Shown here piece by piece: positions 8,177-16,311 of a stretch of 64,000 nucleotides of DNA. The position numbers were made by a program, and so were the translations under genes. Below the pieces are notes generated by a model that made no database searches, was not told the origin of the DNA, and was given only the letters and a program-made list of their open reading frames with translations. Positions within the stretch are counted from its first letter, which is position 1, and the number at the start of each line of letters is the position of its first letter. This DNA comes from Chitinophaga agri (lineage in GTDB: Bacteria; Bacteroidota; Bacteroidia; Chitinophagales; Chitinophagaceae), in contig NZ_CP048113.1 of assembly GCF_010093065.1 (NCBI RefSeq), positions 5,456,001-5,520,000 of the forward strand, given 5' to 3'.

Positions 8177-8851
8177 TTAAGGCATCAGCTGTAATATGAG
8201 GTCGGGGTCCGGACAGTTGCGCAGGTATTTTTCTCTTTCACTGTAGCGGCACACACCAGGATAGTCACCTTTGTTGTTTTCCATGTCAGTGATGATCTGG
8301 AAATGCAGGTGAGGAGGCCAGTGGCCGTTTTCATGAAGATCTCCGAAATGTGCGATCAGCTGTCCGGCAGCGACCCTCATTCCTTCATGCAGGCCTTCCA
8401 GATCTTTTACCGAAAGGTGCCCATATAGGGTATGAAAGGTATGCCCCTCCAGCTGATGCTGCAGGATAATGGTCGCTCCGTAATCGCCATGGACATCATT
8501 GAAGCGGTAGCTATGAACGATACCGTCCATAGGGGCAAAAACATAGGTGCCTACCGGGCCCCAGATGTCAATACCCAGGTGCAGGCGGCGGGGCTCTTCC
8601 CCGGTAGAGAAGTGATGGCTGCGGGCATAGATGGTCCGGTGTTCTCCATAGCCACCAATGCCAAAAGTGCAGTCATGGTCTGTCAGTACCTGCTGGATGT
8701 ATTTTGTAAATAGTTGATTATCATCGAGTATTTCCGCAGTAATCCCAATATTTTTCTTTGTAAAGTCCATCAGCAATAAGCTGTCAACTTCTGGATCAAG
8801 TAATACTACAGGCTGAAAAGGCTGATAACGCGCTAAGATCGTCTCTAACAT
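8177..8851 (-). CDS. M23-family (LytM-type) metallopeptidase without signal peptide
   Basis: A 224-residue protein whose central and C-terminal part is an M23 domain: H91 and D95 (HLGIDIWG), H140 and H145 (HTLYGHL) and H181/H183 (HLHFQ) give the zinc ligands H91, D95, H183 and the catalytic histidines. The first 85 residues are not part of the domain and no signal peptide or membrane helix is visible, so a cytoplasmic or unusually exported location must be considered. M23 enzymes cut peptide crosslinks in peptidoglycan; the substrate here is not shown. Confidence 0.85.
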   Translation of the reverse strand: MLETILARYQPFQPVVLLDPEVDSLLLMDFTKKNIGITAEILDDNQLFTKYIQQVLTDHDCTFGIGGYGEHRTIYARSHHFSTGEEPRRLHLGIDIWGPVGTYVFAPMDGIVHSYRFNDVHGDYGATIILQHQLEGHTFHTLYGHLSVKDLEGLHEGMRVAAGQLIAHFGDLHENGHWPPHLHFQIITDMENNKGDYPGVCRYSEREKYLRNCPDPDLILQLMP

Positions 8852-9302
8852 GCGGAAAGGTTAAGGCGGACAAAGTACGTATTTTCTACTTGTAAATCCT
8901 GCCGCCGTCAGCTTTCCTTCATTTTACGCTGCGTCTGGACATACCAGCATTTTATACAATACAGGTAAATGGCTCGCCCCGGCGGGCTATTTTGCTTTAT
9001 GATACTCCCATATCCATCTGGGAAATGATGGACCGGGAGCGCTTTAAATAGCCTTTCAGACATTATTTGCCCACCATCTGAGCCCCGCCTGATCTTCATA
9101 CTTGATGATTACTTATATGTCACCATAAGGGCACTTCAAGGGCACTTCAATATCCCCGGGATATTGAAGTGCCCTTGAAGTGCCCTTATGGTGACCTTGA
9201 GGTGATATATTGGTAAGCCGATCAGGCACTGTTTAGAAGGGGGCTGTAAGCTGATCGGTACCTGATGAAGACCAGGGTGAATTAAATGACAACTATAGGT
9301 AT
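8852..9302. other. Gene-free gap with an exceptional palindrome
   Basis: No convincing gene in this stretch. A 63-codon minus-strand frame (8908-9099) has no recognisable features and begins inside the outer palindrome arm. The notable content is the inverted repeat at 9119-9195 and a smaller inverted pair CCGATCAG (9218-9225) and CTGATCGG (9252-9259). The leuS terminator follows at its right edge. Confidence 0.6.
9119..9195. repeat. 77-bp perfect palindrome (38-bp arms, one-base centre)
   Basis: Arms 9119-9156 and 9158-9195 are exact reverse complements around the single base C9157. Each arm contains two tandem copies of an 11-bp unit (AGGGCACTTCA), so four copies in alternating orientation are present. 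Farther out, GCCTGATC (9087-9094) and GATCAGGC (9220-9227) pair about exactly the same centre, with scattered matches between, giving an imperfect 141-bp element. It lies between leuS and an M23 peptidase gene and is not a simple terminator: the leuS terminator is a separate hairpin. Confidence 0.9.
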
Positions 9303-9339
9303 AAAAAAAGAGGCCTTCGCATCTGCGAAGGCCTCTTTT
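9303..9339 (-). terminator. leuS rho-independent terminator
   Basis: Sixteen-base perfect arms (9306-9321 and 9324-9339) with the two-base centre TC and a U-run on the minus strand (A7 at 9303-9309 on plus). It lies about 20 bases past the leuS stop. Confidence 0.88.
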
Positions 9340-9359
9340 AAATCATATATTATTCAGGA

Positions 9360-12128
9360 TCAAACAACAAGGTTGATCATCCTGCCTTTTACGATCACGA
9401 TCTTCTTTACTGGTTTACCATCGATCCATTTCTGTACAGCTTCGTTTGCCAGTACTTCTTTTTCGATAGCCGCGTTATCTGCATCCAGCGGGAAGCTCAG
9501 TTCGGTGCGTGTTTTACCATTTACCGCTATCGGGTAGGTGAACGCACTTTCTTTGGTATACTGCTCGTCAAATACCGGGTAAGGCGCATCCAGTACGCTG
9601 GAGGTATTGCCCAGCAGGTGCCACAGTTCTTCAGCGATATGCGGTGCATACGGCGTCAGTAATATCAGCAGTGGTTCCAGTATGCTGCGTTTGTTACATT
9701 TCAGGCTGCTAAGCTCATTGACACAGATCATGAACTGGCTGACAGCTGTATTGTAAGAGAAGTTTTCGGTATCAGCATCGATCTTCTGGATCGTCTTGTG
9801 CAGTATTTTCAGTTCTTCCGGTGTGGCAGCATCGTCTTTTACAATGAGGCCCTTCTGTTCGTCAGCGAAGAGGCGCCACAGCTTTTTCAGGAAGCGGTGT
9901 ACGCCTTCGATACCCTTGGTATCCCATGGTTTGGACTGTTCTACCGGTCCAAGGAACATTTCGTACATACGGAAGGTATCTGCACCGAACTTCTCTACCA
10001 CGTCATCCGGGTTGACTGTGTTGTACTTTCCCTTACTCATTTTTTCCAGGACAACACCGCAGATATATTTACCATCTTCGAGGATAAATTCGGCGTCTTT
10101 ATTGGCAGGGCGCCAGTTCTTAAACGCTTCAATATCCAGTTCCAGACCGTCTACGATGTTCACATCCGTATGCAGTTCGTCGGTTTCGTACTTGTCTTTC
10201 AGGCCATGGGAAACGTATGTATTGGTGCCACGCAGGCGATATACCATGCGGGAGCTACCCCCGATCATACCCTGGTTGATCAGTTTCTTGTAAGGTTCCT
10301 GGAAGCCAATATATCCAAGGTCGTACAGGGCTTTGGTCCACATACGGGAATACAGCAGGTGTCCTACTGCGTGTTCTGTACCACCTACATATACATCTAC
10401 CTGATTCCAGTAGTCAGTAGCCTGGCGGCCGGCAAATGTTTCCGTGTTTTTAGGGTCGGCATAGCGGAGGAAGTACCAGCTGCTACCTGCATAACCAGGC
10501 ATGGTGTTGGTTTCCCTTCTGGTGTCCGCATCTATCTGTACCCAGTCAGTGATGTTAGCCAGAGGACCTTCCCCTTCTTCACCCGGTTTGTAATTCTCTA
10601 CGTGTGGGAGTGTGAGTGGTAATTCTTTTTCGTCCAGTGCATAAGGCACGCCGTCCTTATAGACGATCGGGAACGGCTCCCCCCAGTAACGCTGGCGGCT
10701 GAAACCGGAATCCCTCATCTTGTAGTTGATCTGGCGCTTACCGATACCCATTGCTTCTACTTTATCGATCACAACATCCATGGCGTCACGCATGTTCATG
10801 CCATTCAGGAAGTCGCTGTTTTGCAGTACCGCATCTTTGGTCGCATTAGCTTCTTCACCATTGAATGCATCACCGATGATATTGGTGATATGTATATCGA
10901 AATGTTTTGCAAAAGAGTAATCACGCTGATCACCGCAAGGTACCGCCATGATCGCGCCGGTACCATAACCAGCGAGCACGTATTCGGAGATCCATACAGG
11001 GATACGCTGGCCGTTGAACGGATTCAGTACATAAGCGCCTGTGAAACAGCCGGTTATTTGTTTTACTTCCGCCAGGCGCTCTCTTTCGGAGCGGCTCTGT
11101 ACGTAGTCAAGGTATTTCTCTACGTCTTCTTTTTTATCAGCCGTAGTGATGAGCGATACCAGGTCATGCTCAGGCGCAATAACCATGAAGTCCACCCCGA
11201 AGATGGTGTCAGGACGGGTAGTATAAACAGTAATACCGGTATTTTCGAAACCATCGATCTGGAAAGTGATCTCAGCCCCCTGGCTCTTACCGATCCAGTT
11301 ACGCTGCATTTCTTTCATCGCATCGCTGAAGGCAACAGTTTCCAGGCCATCCAGCAGGCGGTTCGCATATTCGGTGATACGGAGGAACCACTGTCTCATT
11401 TTCTTTTTGATAACGGGGAATCCGCCACGTTCACTGACACCGTTCACTACTTCATCATTCGCCAGTACAGTACCCAGTGCGGGGCACCAGTTCACTTCCG
11501 CAAATGCCAGGTAGGCCAGCCGGTAGTGCATGAGTATCTCACGCTGACGTATTTCGGAGAACTGTTTCCATTCTTCGCCGGTGAATTTGATGTAGCGGTC
11601 GCCAGGACATTCGTGGGCCGCGTTACCGGCCTGTTCGAATATACTGATCAGGGTATCGATCTTCTCTGCTTTCTGGGTAGTGCGGTTGAACCAGCTGTCG
11701 AACAGCTGGAGGAAGATCCACTGCGTCCATTTATAATAACCAGGATCGCTGGTGTTCACTTCACGTTCCCAGTCAAAGGAGAAGCCTATGTTGTCCAGCT
11801 GCCTGCGGAAGGCAGCCAGGTTATTGGTAGTGGTAACAGCAGGGTGCTGACCGGTTTCCAGTGCATATTGCTCTGCCGGCAAACCAAAGGCGTCCCAACC
11901 CATAGGGTGGAGTACGTTAAAGCCTTTTAGTCGTTTATAACGGGCATAAATATCAGATGAAATGTAACCAAGTGGATGTCCCACATGGAGTCCCGCTCCC
12001 GATGGGTAGGGGAACATGTCCAGTACGTAACATTTGGGTTTGGGGCTATTGTTGCTGACCTGGTAAGCCTTCGTTTCCACCCAGCGTGCCTGCCACTTTT
12101 TCTCAATCGCCCTGAAATTGTATTCCAT
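9360..12128 (-). CDS. leuS: Leucyl-tRNA synthetase
   Basis: A 922-residue class I synthetase that charges tRNA-Leu. The HIGH signature is HVGH (48-51) after YPSGAGL; the editing (CP1) domain region contains YTTRPDTIFGVDF; the C-terminal anticodon-binding domain ends near KGRMINLVV. The KMSKS signature reads KMSKG (696-700), with the last serine replaced by glycine, then KYNTVNPDDVV, which is otherwise normal for the family. Length and end points match full-length bacterial LeuRS with a Bacteroidota-type insert around 120-200. Single gene, divergent from ftsX, ended by its own terminator. Confidence 0.97.
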   Translation of the reverse strand: MEYNFRAIEKKWQARWVETKAYQVSNNSPKPKCYVLDMFPYPSGAGLHVGHPLGYISSDIYARYKRLKGFNVLHPMGWDAFGLPAEQYALETGQHPAVTTTNNLAAFRRQLDNIGFSFDWEREVNTSDPGYYKWTQWIFLQLFDSWFNRTTQKAEKIDTLISIFEQAGNAAHECPGDRYIKFTGEEWKQFSEIRQREILMHYRLAYLAFAEVNWCPALGTVLANDEVVNGVSERGGFPVIKKKMRQWFLRITEYANRLLDGLETVAFSDAMKEMQRNWIGKSQGAEITFQIDGFENTGITVYTTRPDTIFGVDFMVIAPEHDLVSLITTADKKEDVEKYLDYVQSRSERERLAEVKQITGCFTGAYVLNPFNGQRIPVWISEYVLAGYGTGAIMAVPCGDQRDYSFAKHFDIHITNIIGDAFNGEEANATKDAVLQNSDFLNGMNMRDAMDVVIDKVEAMGIGKRQINYKMRDSGFSRQRYWGEPFPIVYKDGVPYALDEKELPLTLPHVENYKPGEEGEGPLANITDWVQIDADTRRETNTMPGYAGSSWYFLRYADPKNTETFAGRQATDYWNQVDVYVGGTEHAVGHLLYSRMWTKALYDLGYIGFQEPYKKLINQGMIGGSSRMVYRLRGTNTYVSHGLKDKYETDELHTDVNIVDGLELDIEAFKNWRPANKDAEFILEDGKYICGVVLEKMSKGKYNTVNPDDVVEKFGADTFRMYEMFLGPVEQSKPWDTKGIEGVHRFLKKLWRLFADEQKGLIVKDDAATPEELKILHKTIQKIDADTENFSYNTAVSQFMICVNELSSLKCNKRSILEPLLILLTPYAPHIAEELWHLLGNTSSVLDAPYPVFDEQYTKESAFTYPIAVNGKTRTELSFPLDADNAAIEKEVLANEAVQKWIDGKPVKKIVIVKGRMINLVV

Positions 12129-12266
12129 ATATTAATTAATAATCTTTCTAATCTGTGTATGAGTCTGATTCAGCTGCTCATGTATCAGCTTAAAATAACG
12201 TTAAAGGATGACAAAAGTAAACATAACTCCTAATTTTTATTATTTTCGCCAATAAACGGTAGATTA

Positions 12267-13142
12267 ATGGCGCAGCAACCCGGCAGATCATCATCAAAAA
12301 AATCTAAACCTTCCTATTTGTACTCTATTATTGGGGTAGCTCTTGTCCTTTTCCTGCTGGGAACGTTGGGACTAATAGTTATCCATGCCAATAAACTGAG
12401 TGAATTCTTTAAGGAAAGCATTGAAATACAGGTGATTCTGAGGGATAACGTGAAAGAGGAACAAGCGATTGCCCTCCGTGATTCTATCGCCACCCGTCCT
12501 TATGTGAAATCTATCGAATACGTATCTAAGGATATGGCCGGTGAACGTTTCAAGAAGGAATTTGGTGAGGATTTCATCACACTCTTACAATATAACCCAT
12601 TATACGCGAGTATCAATATTAAGGGGAATGCCCGCTATGTGAACCCGGACAGCCTGAAAATAATTGAGGAGAACCTGGCACAGCAGAGCATCGTAAGAGA
12701 GATCTCTTATCAGCGCGGACTGGTAAGTAAGCTGAATGAGAACGTGCGTAAGATCGGACTGGTGATACTGGGCATCTGTGCGCTGCTGGCGCTGGTTGTG
12801 ATCGTACTGATCGACAATACCATCCGCCTGGCCATGTTCAGCAACCGCTTCCTGATCAAGACGATGCAGATGGTAGGTGCTACAAGATGGTTCATTGCCA
12901 AGCCGTTCGACCTCAGAAGCATTATAAATGGAGCGATCAGCGCACTGCTGGCTATAGCAGGACTGATCGGCATCATCTACTTTGCAGACCAGCTGCTGCC
13001 GGAACTGGCAGGCATGAGGGACTATTTCATGACAGCCGTATTATTCATAGGCATGATCATTATCGGTATCTGTATCTCCCTGGTGAGTACGCACCGCTCA
13101 GTAATGAAGTACCTGCGTTTAAAACTGGACGACCTTTATTAA
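12267..13142 (+). CDS. ftsX: Cell-division permease-like protein FtsX
   Basis: A 291-residue inner-membrane protein with the FtsX layout: basic N-terminus, helix 1 (about 20-42), a periplasmic loop of about 120 residues with the ECD pattern (IEIQVILRDN; YVSKDMAGERF), then three helices (about 165-188, 215-240, 253-275) and a final basic segment. In other bacteria FtsX works with the ATPase FtsE to activate peptidoglycan hydrolases at division; ftsE is not adjacent, as is usual in Bacteroidota. It heads the ftsX-DUF3098-uppP group. Confidence 0.93.
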   Translation: MAQQPGRSSSKKSKPSYLYSIIGVALVLFLLGTLGLIVIHANKLSEFFKESIEIQVILRDNVKEEQAIALRDSIATRPYVKSIEYVSKDMAGERFKKEFGEDFITLLQYNPLYASINIKGNARYVNPDSLKIIEENLAQQSIVREISYQRGLVSKLNENVRKIGLVILGICALLALVVIVLIDNTIRLAMFSNRFLIKTMQMVGATRWFIAKPFDLRSIINGAISALLAIAGLIGIIYFADQLLPELAGMRDYFMTAVLFIGMIIIGICISLVSTHRSVMKYLRLKLDDLY

Positions 13143-13168
13143 TCTGATAATTACACCATACTATAAAT

Positions 13169-13435
13169 ATGAGTAAAGCAACTAAGCATATCAATGTTGA
13201 CAAAGCAGATGCAGACATCCGCGCTGTATTTCCGAAGGAGAATTACAAGATCATGATTGCGGGTCTTGCAATCGTGGTAGTAGGCTTCCTGTTAATGATG
13301 GGAGGCGCCAGTGACGATCCTAACAGCTTCAAGCCGGAAGAAGTATATAGCTTCCGTCGTATCACCCTGGCTCCCATTGTTATTTTACTGGGACTGGTGG
13401 TGGAGATCTACGCTATTATGCGCAGGCCTAAATAA
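13169..13435 (+). CDS. DUF3098 small membrane protein
   Basis: An 88-residue protein with two membrane helices (about 30-47 and 68-84) separated by a short loop (SDDPNSFKPEEVYSF), the DUF3098 pattern. The family has no known function, but it regularly sits between ftsX and uppP in this phylum, which suggests a role in envelope assembly. It starts 26 bases after ftsX and is followed by a strong terminator, so uppP is expressed at least partly on its own. Confidence 0.85.
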   Translation: MSKATKHINVDKADADIRAVFPKENYKIMIAGLAIVVVGFLLMMGGASDDPNSFKPEEVYSFRRITLAPIVILLGLVVEIYAIMRRPK

Positions 13436-13464
13436 GCCAGCTAAGAAAATATGAACTTTCATAT

Positions 13465-13492
13465 GGCGATGAGCATTCATCGCCTTTTTTTT
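13465..13492 (+). terminator. Terminator after the DUF3098 gene
   Basis: GGCGATGA, loop GCAT, TCATCGCC, then eight T (13485-13492). A textbook intrinsic terminator only 29 bases past the stop codon. Confidence 0.92.
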
Positions 13493-13535
13493 GATAACAA
13501 ACAACCTCAGCGTTTTTAAACCCATTTAAATTGTC

Positions 13536-14336
13536 ATGGAACTTTGGCAGGCGATTATTATTGCAATTGTAGAAGGATTAACTGAATTTTTACCTGTATC
13601 ATCTACAGGGCACATGGTGATCACCAGTGCATTGTTAAATCTCAACAAAGACGAATTTACCAAGCTGTTTGAAGTGTGTATCCAGTTGGGTGCTATTCTG
13701 GCGGTAGTGGTATTGTATTGGAAGAAATTCCTGGTATTTGATAAGAACCGGGTTAACTTCTACATTAAACTGGTAGTAGCAGTACTGCCTGCATTGATAG
13801 TAGGATACCTGTTTGCAGATAAGATCGACGACCTGCTGGAAAGTCCGCTGGTAGTAGGTATTACTTTGCTGGCCGGAGGTGTGGTACTGTTGTTTGTAGA
13901 TAACTGGTTTAAGCAGCCCACCATCGAAAAGGATGAAGATATGAGCCTGTTTAAAGCGCTGCGTATCGGATTCTGGCAGTGTGTGGCGATGATACCAGGG
14001 GTAAGCCGTAGTGCGGCTACTATTATCGGTGGCATGCAGCAGAAGCTGACCCGTAACGTAGCGGCCGAATTTTCCTTCTTCCTGGCTGTACCAACTATGG
14101 CAGCGGCAACAGGCTACAAACTGCTGAAAGGCCGTGAGTTGCTGATGTCTAATACCGAAAACCTGAAACTCCTGTTGATAGGTAACGTGGTAGCATTCAT
14201 CGTAGCAATGATCGCTATTAAGTTTTTCATCAATGCCCTGAAAAAGTATGGTTTCAGAGTATGGGGATATTACCGTATTGCGGTAGGTATCGCTATCCTG
14301 GCCGCTATCGGCATGGGATATAAGTTAAGTGTTTAA
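13536..14336 (+). CDS. uppP: Undecaprenyl-diphosphate phosphatase UppP (BacA)
   Basis: A 266-residue polytopic membrane enzyme that dephosphorylates undecaprenyl diphosphate to recycle the lipid carrier for peptidoglycan and other surface polymers; overproduction gives bacitracin resistance in other bacteria. The two active-site motifs are present: [15 protein letters not shown] near residues 13-27 (E13, E17, S23, H26) and [13 protein letters not shown] in the middle. About eight hydrophobic segments. It follows the DUF3098 terminator by 44 bases and has its own terminator downstream. Confidence 0.96.
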   Translation: MELWQAIIIAIVEGLTEFLPVSSTGHMVITSALLNLNKDEFTKLFEVCIQLGAILAVVVLYWKKFLVFDKNRVNFYIKLVVAVLPALIVGYLFADKIDDLLESPLVVGITLLAGGVVLLFVDNWFKQPTIEKDEDMSLFKALRIGFWQCVAMIPGVSRSAATIIGGMQQKLTRNVAAEFSFFLAVPTMAAATGYKLLKGRELLMSNTENLKLLLIGNVVAFIVAMIAIKFFINALKKYGFRVWGYYRIAVGIAILAAIGMGYKLSV

Positions 14337-14361
14337 TCCTGACGTTTCTTTTTTATAACGG

Positions 14362-14391
14362 GCCCCGCGCGTAAATGGCGGGGCTTCTTTT
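14362..14391 (+). terminator. uppP terminator
   Basis: GCCCCGC (14362-14368) and GCGGGGC (14378-14384) with a nine-base loop, followed by TTCTTTTT. Confidence 0.85.
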
Positions 14392-14407
14392 TACTGCGTT
14401 ATTCCCG

Positions 14408-15625
14408 CTAACCTTTTACGGCGAGCAGCAGCTCCAGATCTGTATACTTTAATTTGAATTTCTCACTGAGGTGGTAGTTGGTCAGTGCGCCTTTGTACAG
14501 GTAGATACCGTTACGAACACCGCGCTTGATCCATACAAGGTTCTCAAAGCCGCCATCGTCAGCAGCCTCCAGCAACAGCGGCATCAGTACATTACTAATT
14601 GCTTCTGATGCTGTACGGGCGAATCCTGATGGGATATTAGGTACGCAGTAGTGTACAACATCATATTTTTTAAACACCGGGTTTTCATGACTGGTGATCT
14701 CTGAGGTTTCGAAGCAACCACCACGGTCTATACTGACGTCAACGATTACAGAGCCGGCCTTCATATTGCTGACCATTGATTCTGTCACCACGATAGGGGT
14801 ACGGCCATTCTGAGAAGAGAGTGCTCCGACAGCGACATCCGCATTACGTAGCTGCTCGGCCAGCACTTTGGGCTGCATCACAGAGGTGAATATACGTACA
14901 CCAATGTTGTTCTGCAGACGTTTCAGTTTATAGATGTTATTGTCAAATACTTTTACAGATGCACCCAGTGCCATGGCAGTTCTGGCTGCAAATTCCCCCA
15001 CTATGCCGGCACCAATGATCACTACTTTGGTAGGAGGAATACCCGTTACACCACCTAACAGAATACCTTTTCCTTTATTACCATTACTGAGGTACTGACC
15101 GGCGAGCAGCATGACTGCGCCTCCGGCAATTTCACTCATAGCCCTGACGATCGGATAAGTGCCTGCATCATCTTTCAGGTTTTCGAAAGAGAGCAGGGTG
15201 ATCCTTTTCTCCATCATTTTCTGTACCTGCTCAATCTTGAGCGCAGCAAGATGAATAGGGGAGATGACGATCTGGTGAGGATGCAGCAATTCAATTTCTT
15301 CATCATTGAGCGGAGCTGATTTTACAATGATCTCTGCTTTGAAGACCTCTTTCTTGTCATAAATAATTTCGGCGCCGGCCTCTGAGTAGTCGGTATCATA
15401 AAAGTGGGAGCCGTCTCCGGCCTTATGTTCAACCACTATGTGATGCCCGTTGCTGGCTAAGATACTTACCGCATCAGGTGTTAATGCAATACGGTTTTCC
15501 TGGAAGGAGGTTTCTTTAGGTATGCCTATAAATAAACGGGAATTTTTTTGAGGAATATCCAGCGTTTCTTCCAGTGGTGAATATGTAAAGCCAGCACTCA
15601 CAACAGGTTTTTGCCTTTGCTCCAT
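14408..15625 (-). CDS. ald: Alanine dehydrogenase
   Basis: A 405-residue NAD-dependent enzyme of the AlaDH/PNT family, which interconverts L-alanine and pyruvate plus ammonia. N-terminal substrate domain: FIGIPKETSFQENRIALTPD and VEHKAGDGSHFYD. Central Rossmann fold: VVIIGAGIVGEFAAR, followed by the acidic residue of KVFDNN that prefers NAD. A long N-terminal extension (about 30 residues) and a C-terminal extension after the usual SNVLMPLL are typical of the Bacteroidota form. It has its own -7 box and lies downstream of tsaE in the same direction. Confidence 0.9.
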   Translation of the reverse strand: MEQRQKPVVSAGFTYSPLEETLDIPQKNSRLFIGIPKETSFQENRIALTPDAVSILASNGHHIVVEHKAGDGSHFYDTDYSEAGAEIIYDKKEVFKAEIIVKSAPLNDEEIELLHPHQIVISPIHLAALKIEQVQKMMEKRITLLSFENLKDDAGTYPIVRAMSEIAGGAVMLLAGQYLSNGNKGKGILLGGVTGIPPTKVVIIGAGIVGEFAARTAMALGASVKVFDNNIYKLKRLQNNIGVRIFTSVMQPKVLAEQLRNADVAVGALSSQNGRTPIVVTESMVSNMKAGSVIVDVSIDRGGCFETSEITSHENPVFKKYDVVHYCVPNIPSGFARTASEAISNVLMPLLLEAADDGGFENLVWIKRGVRNGIYLYKGALTNYHLSEKFKLKYTDLELLLAVKG

Positions 15626-15666
15626 ATGATTATCAAGATTGGTCCGGGTGATTTTTTCCGAGTATT

Positions 15667-15674
15667 CAAAGATA
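15667..15674 (-). promoter_or_regulatory. -7 element of ald
   Basis: TATCTTTG on the minus strand, an exact TAnnTTTG match in the 68-base gap between tsaE and ald. The predicted leader is about 35 nt. Confidence 0.5.
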
Positions 15675-15693
15675 CGTCATTTGTTGAAAAGCA

Positions 15694-16116
15694 TTATCCG
15701 ACGCGTAAAAGCCTTTTTTTATCTGGTAACACTGATAATTGCAGCCGTACTGTTTCAGGCGGTAGCAGGTCACTGATGATGTCAGGCCATTCTACGAAAC
15801 TGATCGCATGCTCGCGGTATAATGTGTCTTCCACGCCGGCGGCTATAGCTTCTTCCTCATCTTTTAAACGGTAAAGGTCAAGGTGGTAGATGCTGTACTG
15901 CTGACCGTTTTCACTAAAAGCATACTCGTTGATAATGGAAAACGTCGGACTGGCAGTAGCATCTTCTACGCCTCTGGCAGCGCAGAGCGCTTTGACAAAT
16001 GTGGTCTTACCTGCACCCATCGGCCCTTCCAGGGTAAATATATGTTGCCCCTTGTAATGTTGCCAGAAACTGGCTGCTGTGGCAGACAGCTCTTCCTGCG
16101 AAAATGTCCATTCCAT
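15694..16116 (-). CDS. tsaE: tRNA threonylcarbamoyladenosine biosynthesis ATPase TsaE
   Basis: A 140-residue P-loop ATPase needed with TsaB and TsaD to place t6A at position 37 of ANN-decoding tRNAs. Walker A is GPMGAGKTT (31-39); the conserved HLDLYRL and FVEWPD (Walker B region with E and W) follow. Full length for the family. No tsaB or tsaD nearby. Divergent from the copper ATPase gene. Confidence 0.95.
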   Translation of the reverse strand: MEWTFSQEELSATAASFWQHYKGQHIFTLEGPMGAGKTTFVKALCAARGVEDATASPTFSIINEYAFSENGQQYSIYHLDLYRLKDEEEAIAAGVEDTLYREHAISFVEWPDIISDLLPPETVRLQLSVLPDKKRLLRVG

Positions 16117-16266
16117 GGAGTAAATTTAGCTAAATACTATATCATTGGTTGCTACAGTGTTGCATTAAAAGTGCCAGGTGCCGGAATGGATTGATAATCT
16201 GTATGATAAGCGGATGCGTCGATACTCAGTTGCATTAATATTTTATTCGCGTAAAATAGTCGTAGG

Positions 16267-16274
16267 TACCTTTG
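16267..16274 (+). promoter_or_regulatory. -7 element of the copper ATPase gene
   Basis: TACCTTTG, an exact TAnnTTTG match 37 bases before the ATG at 16312. Upstream, GTTGCATTAA occurs twice as a direct repeat (16159 and 16229), possibly an operator. Confidence 0.5.
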
Positions 16275-16311
16275 TAGAGGTATTTTGATATTAATAATAT
16301 TCAGTAGAATC

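Noticed and set aside
8908..9099. A 63-codon minus-strand frame next to the palindrome
   Set aside because: No domain, no promoter, starts within the outer palindrome arm; likely chance.
9798..11930. Long plus-strand frames (up to 369 codons) across leuS
   Set aside because: They lie antisense to leuS, whose motifs and length are unmistakable; they have no domain and no promoter of their own.
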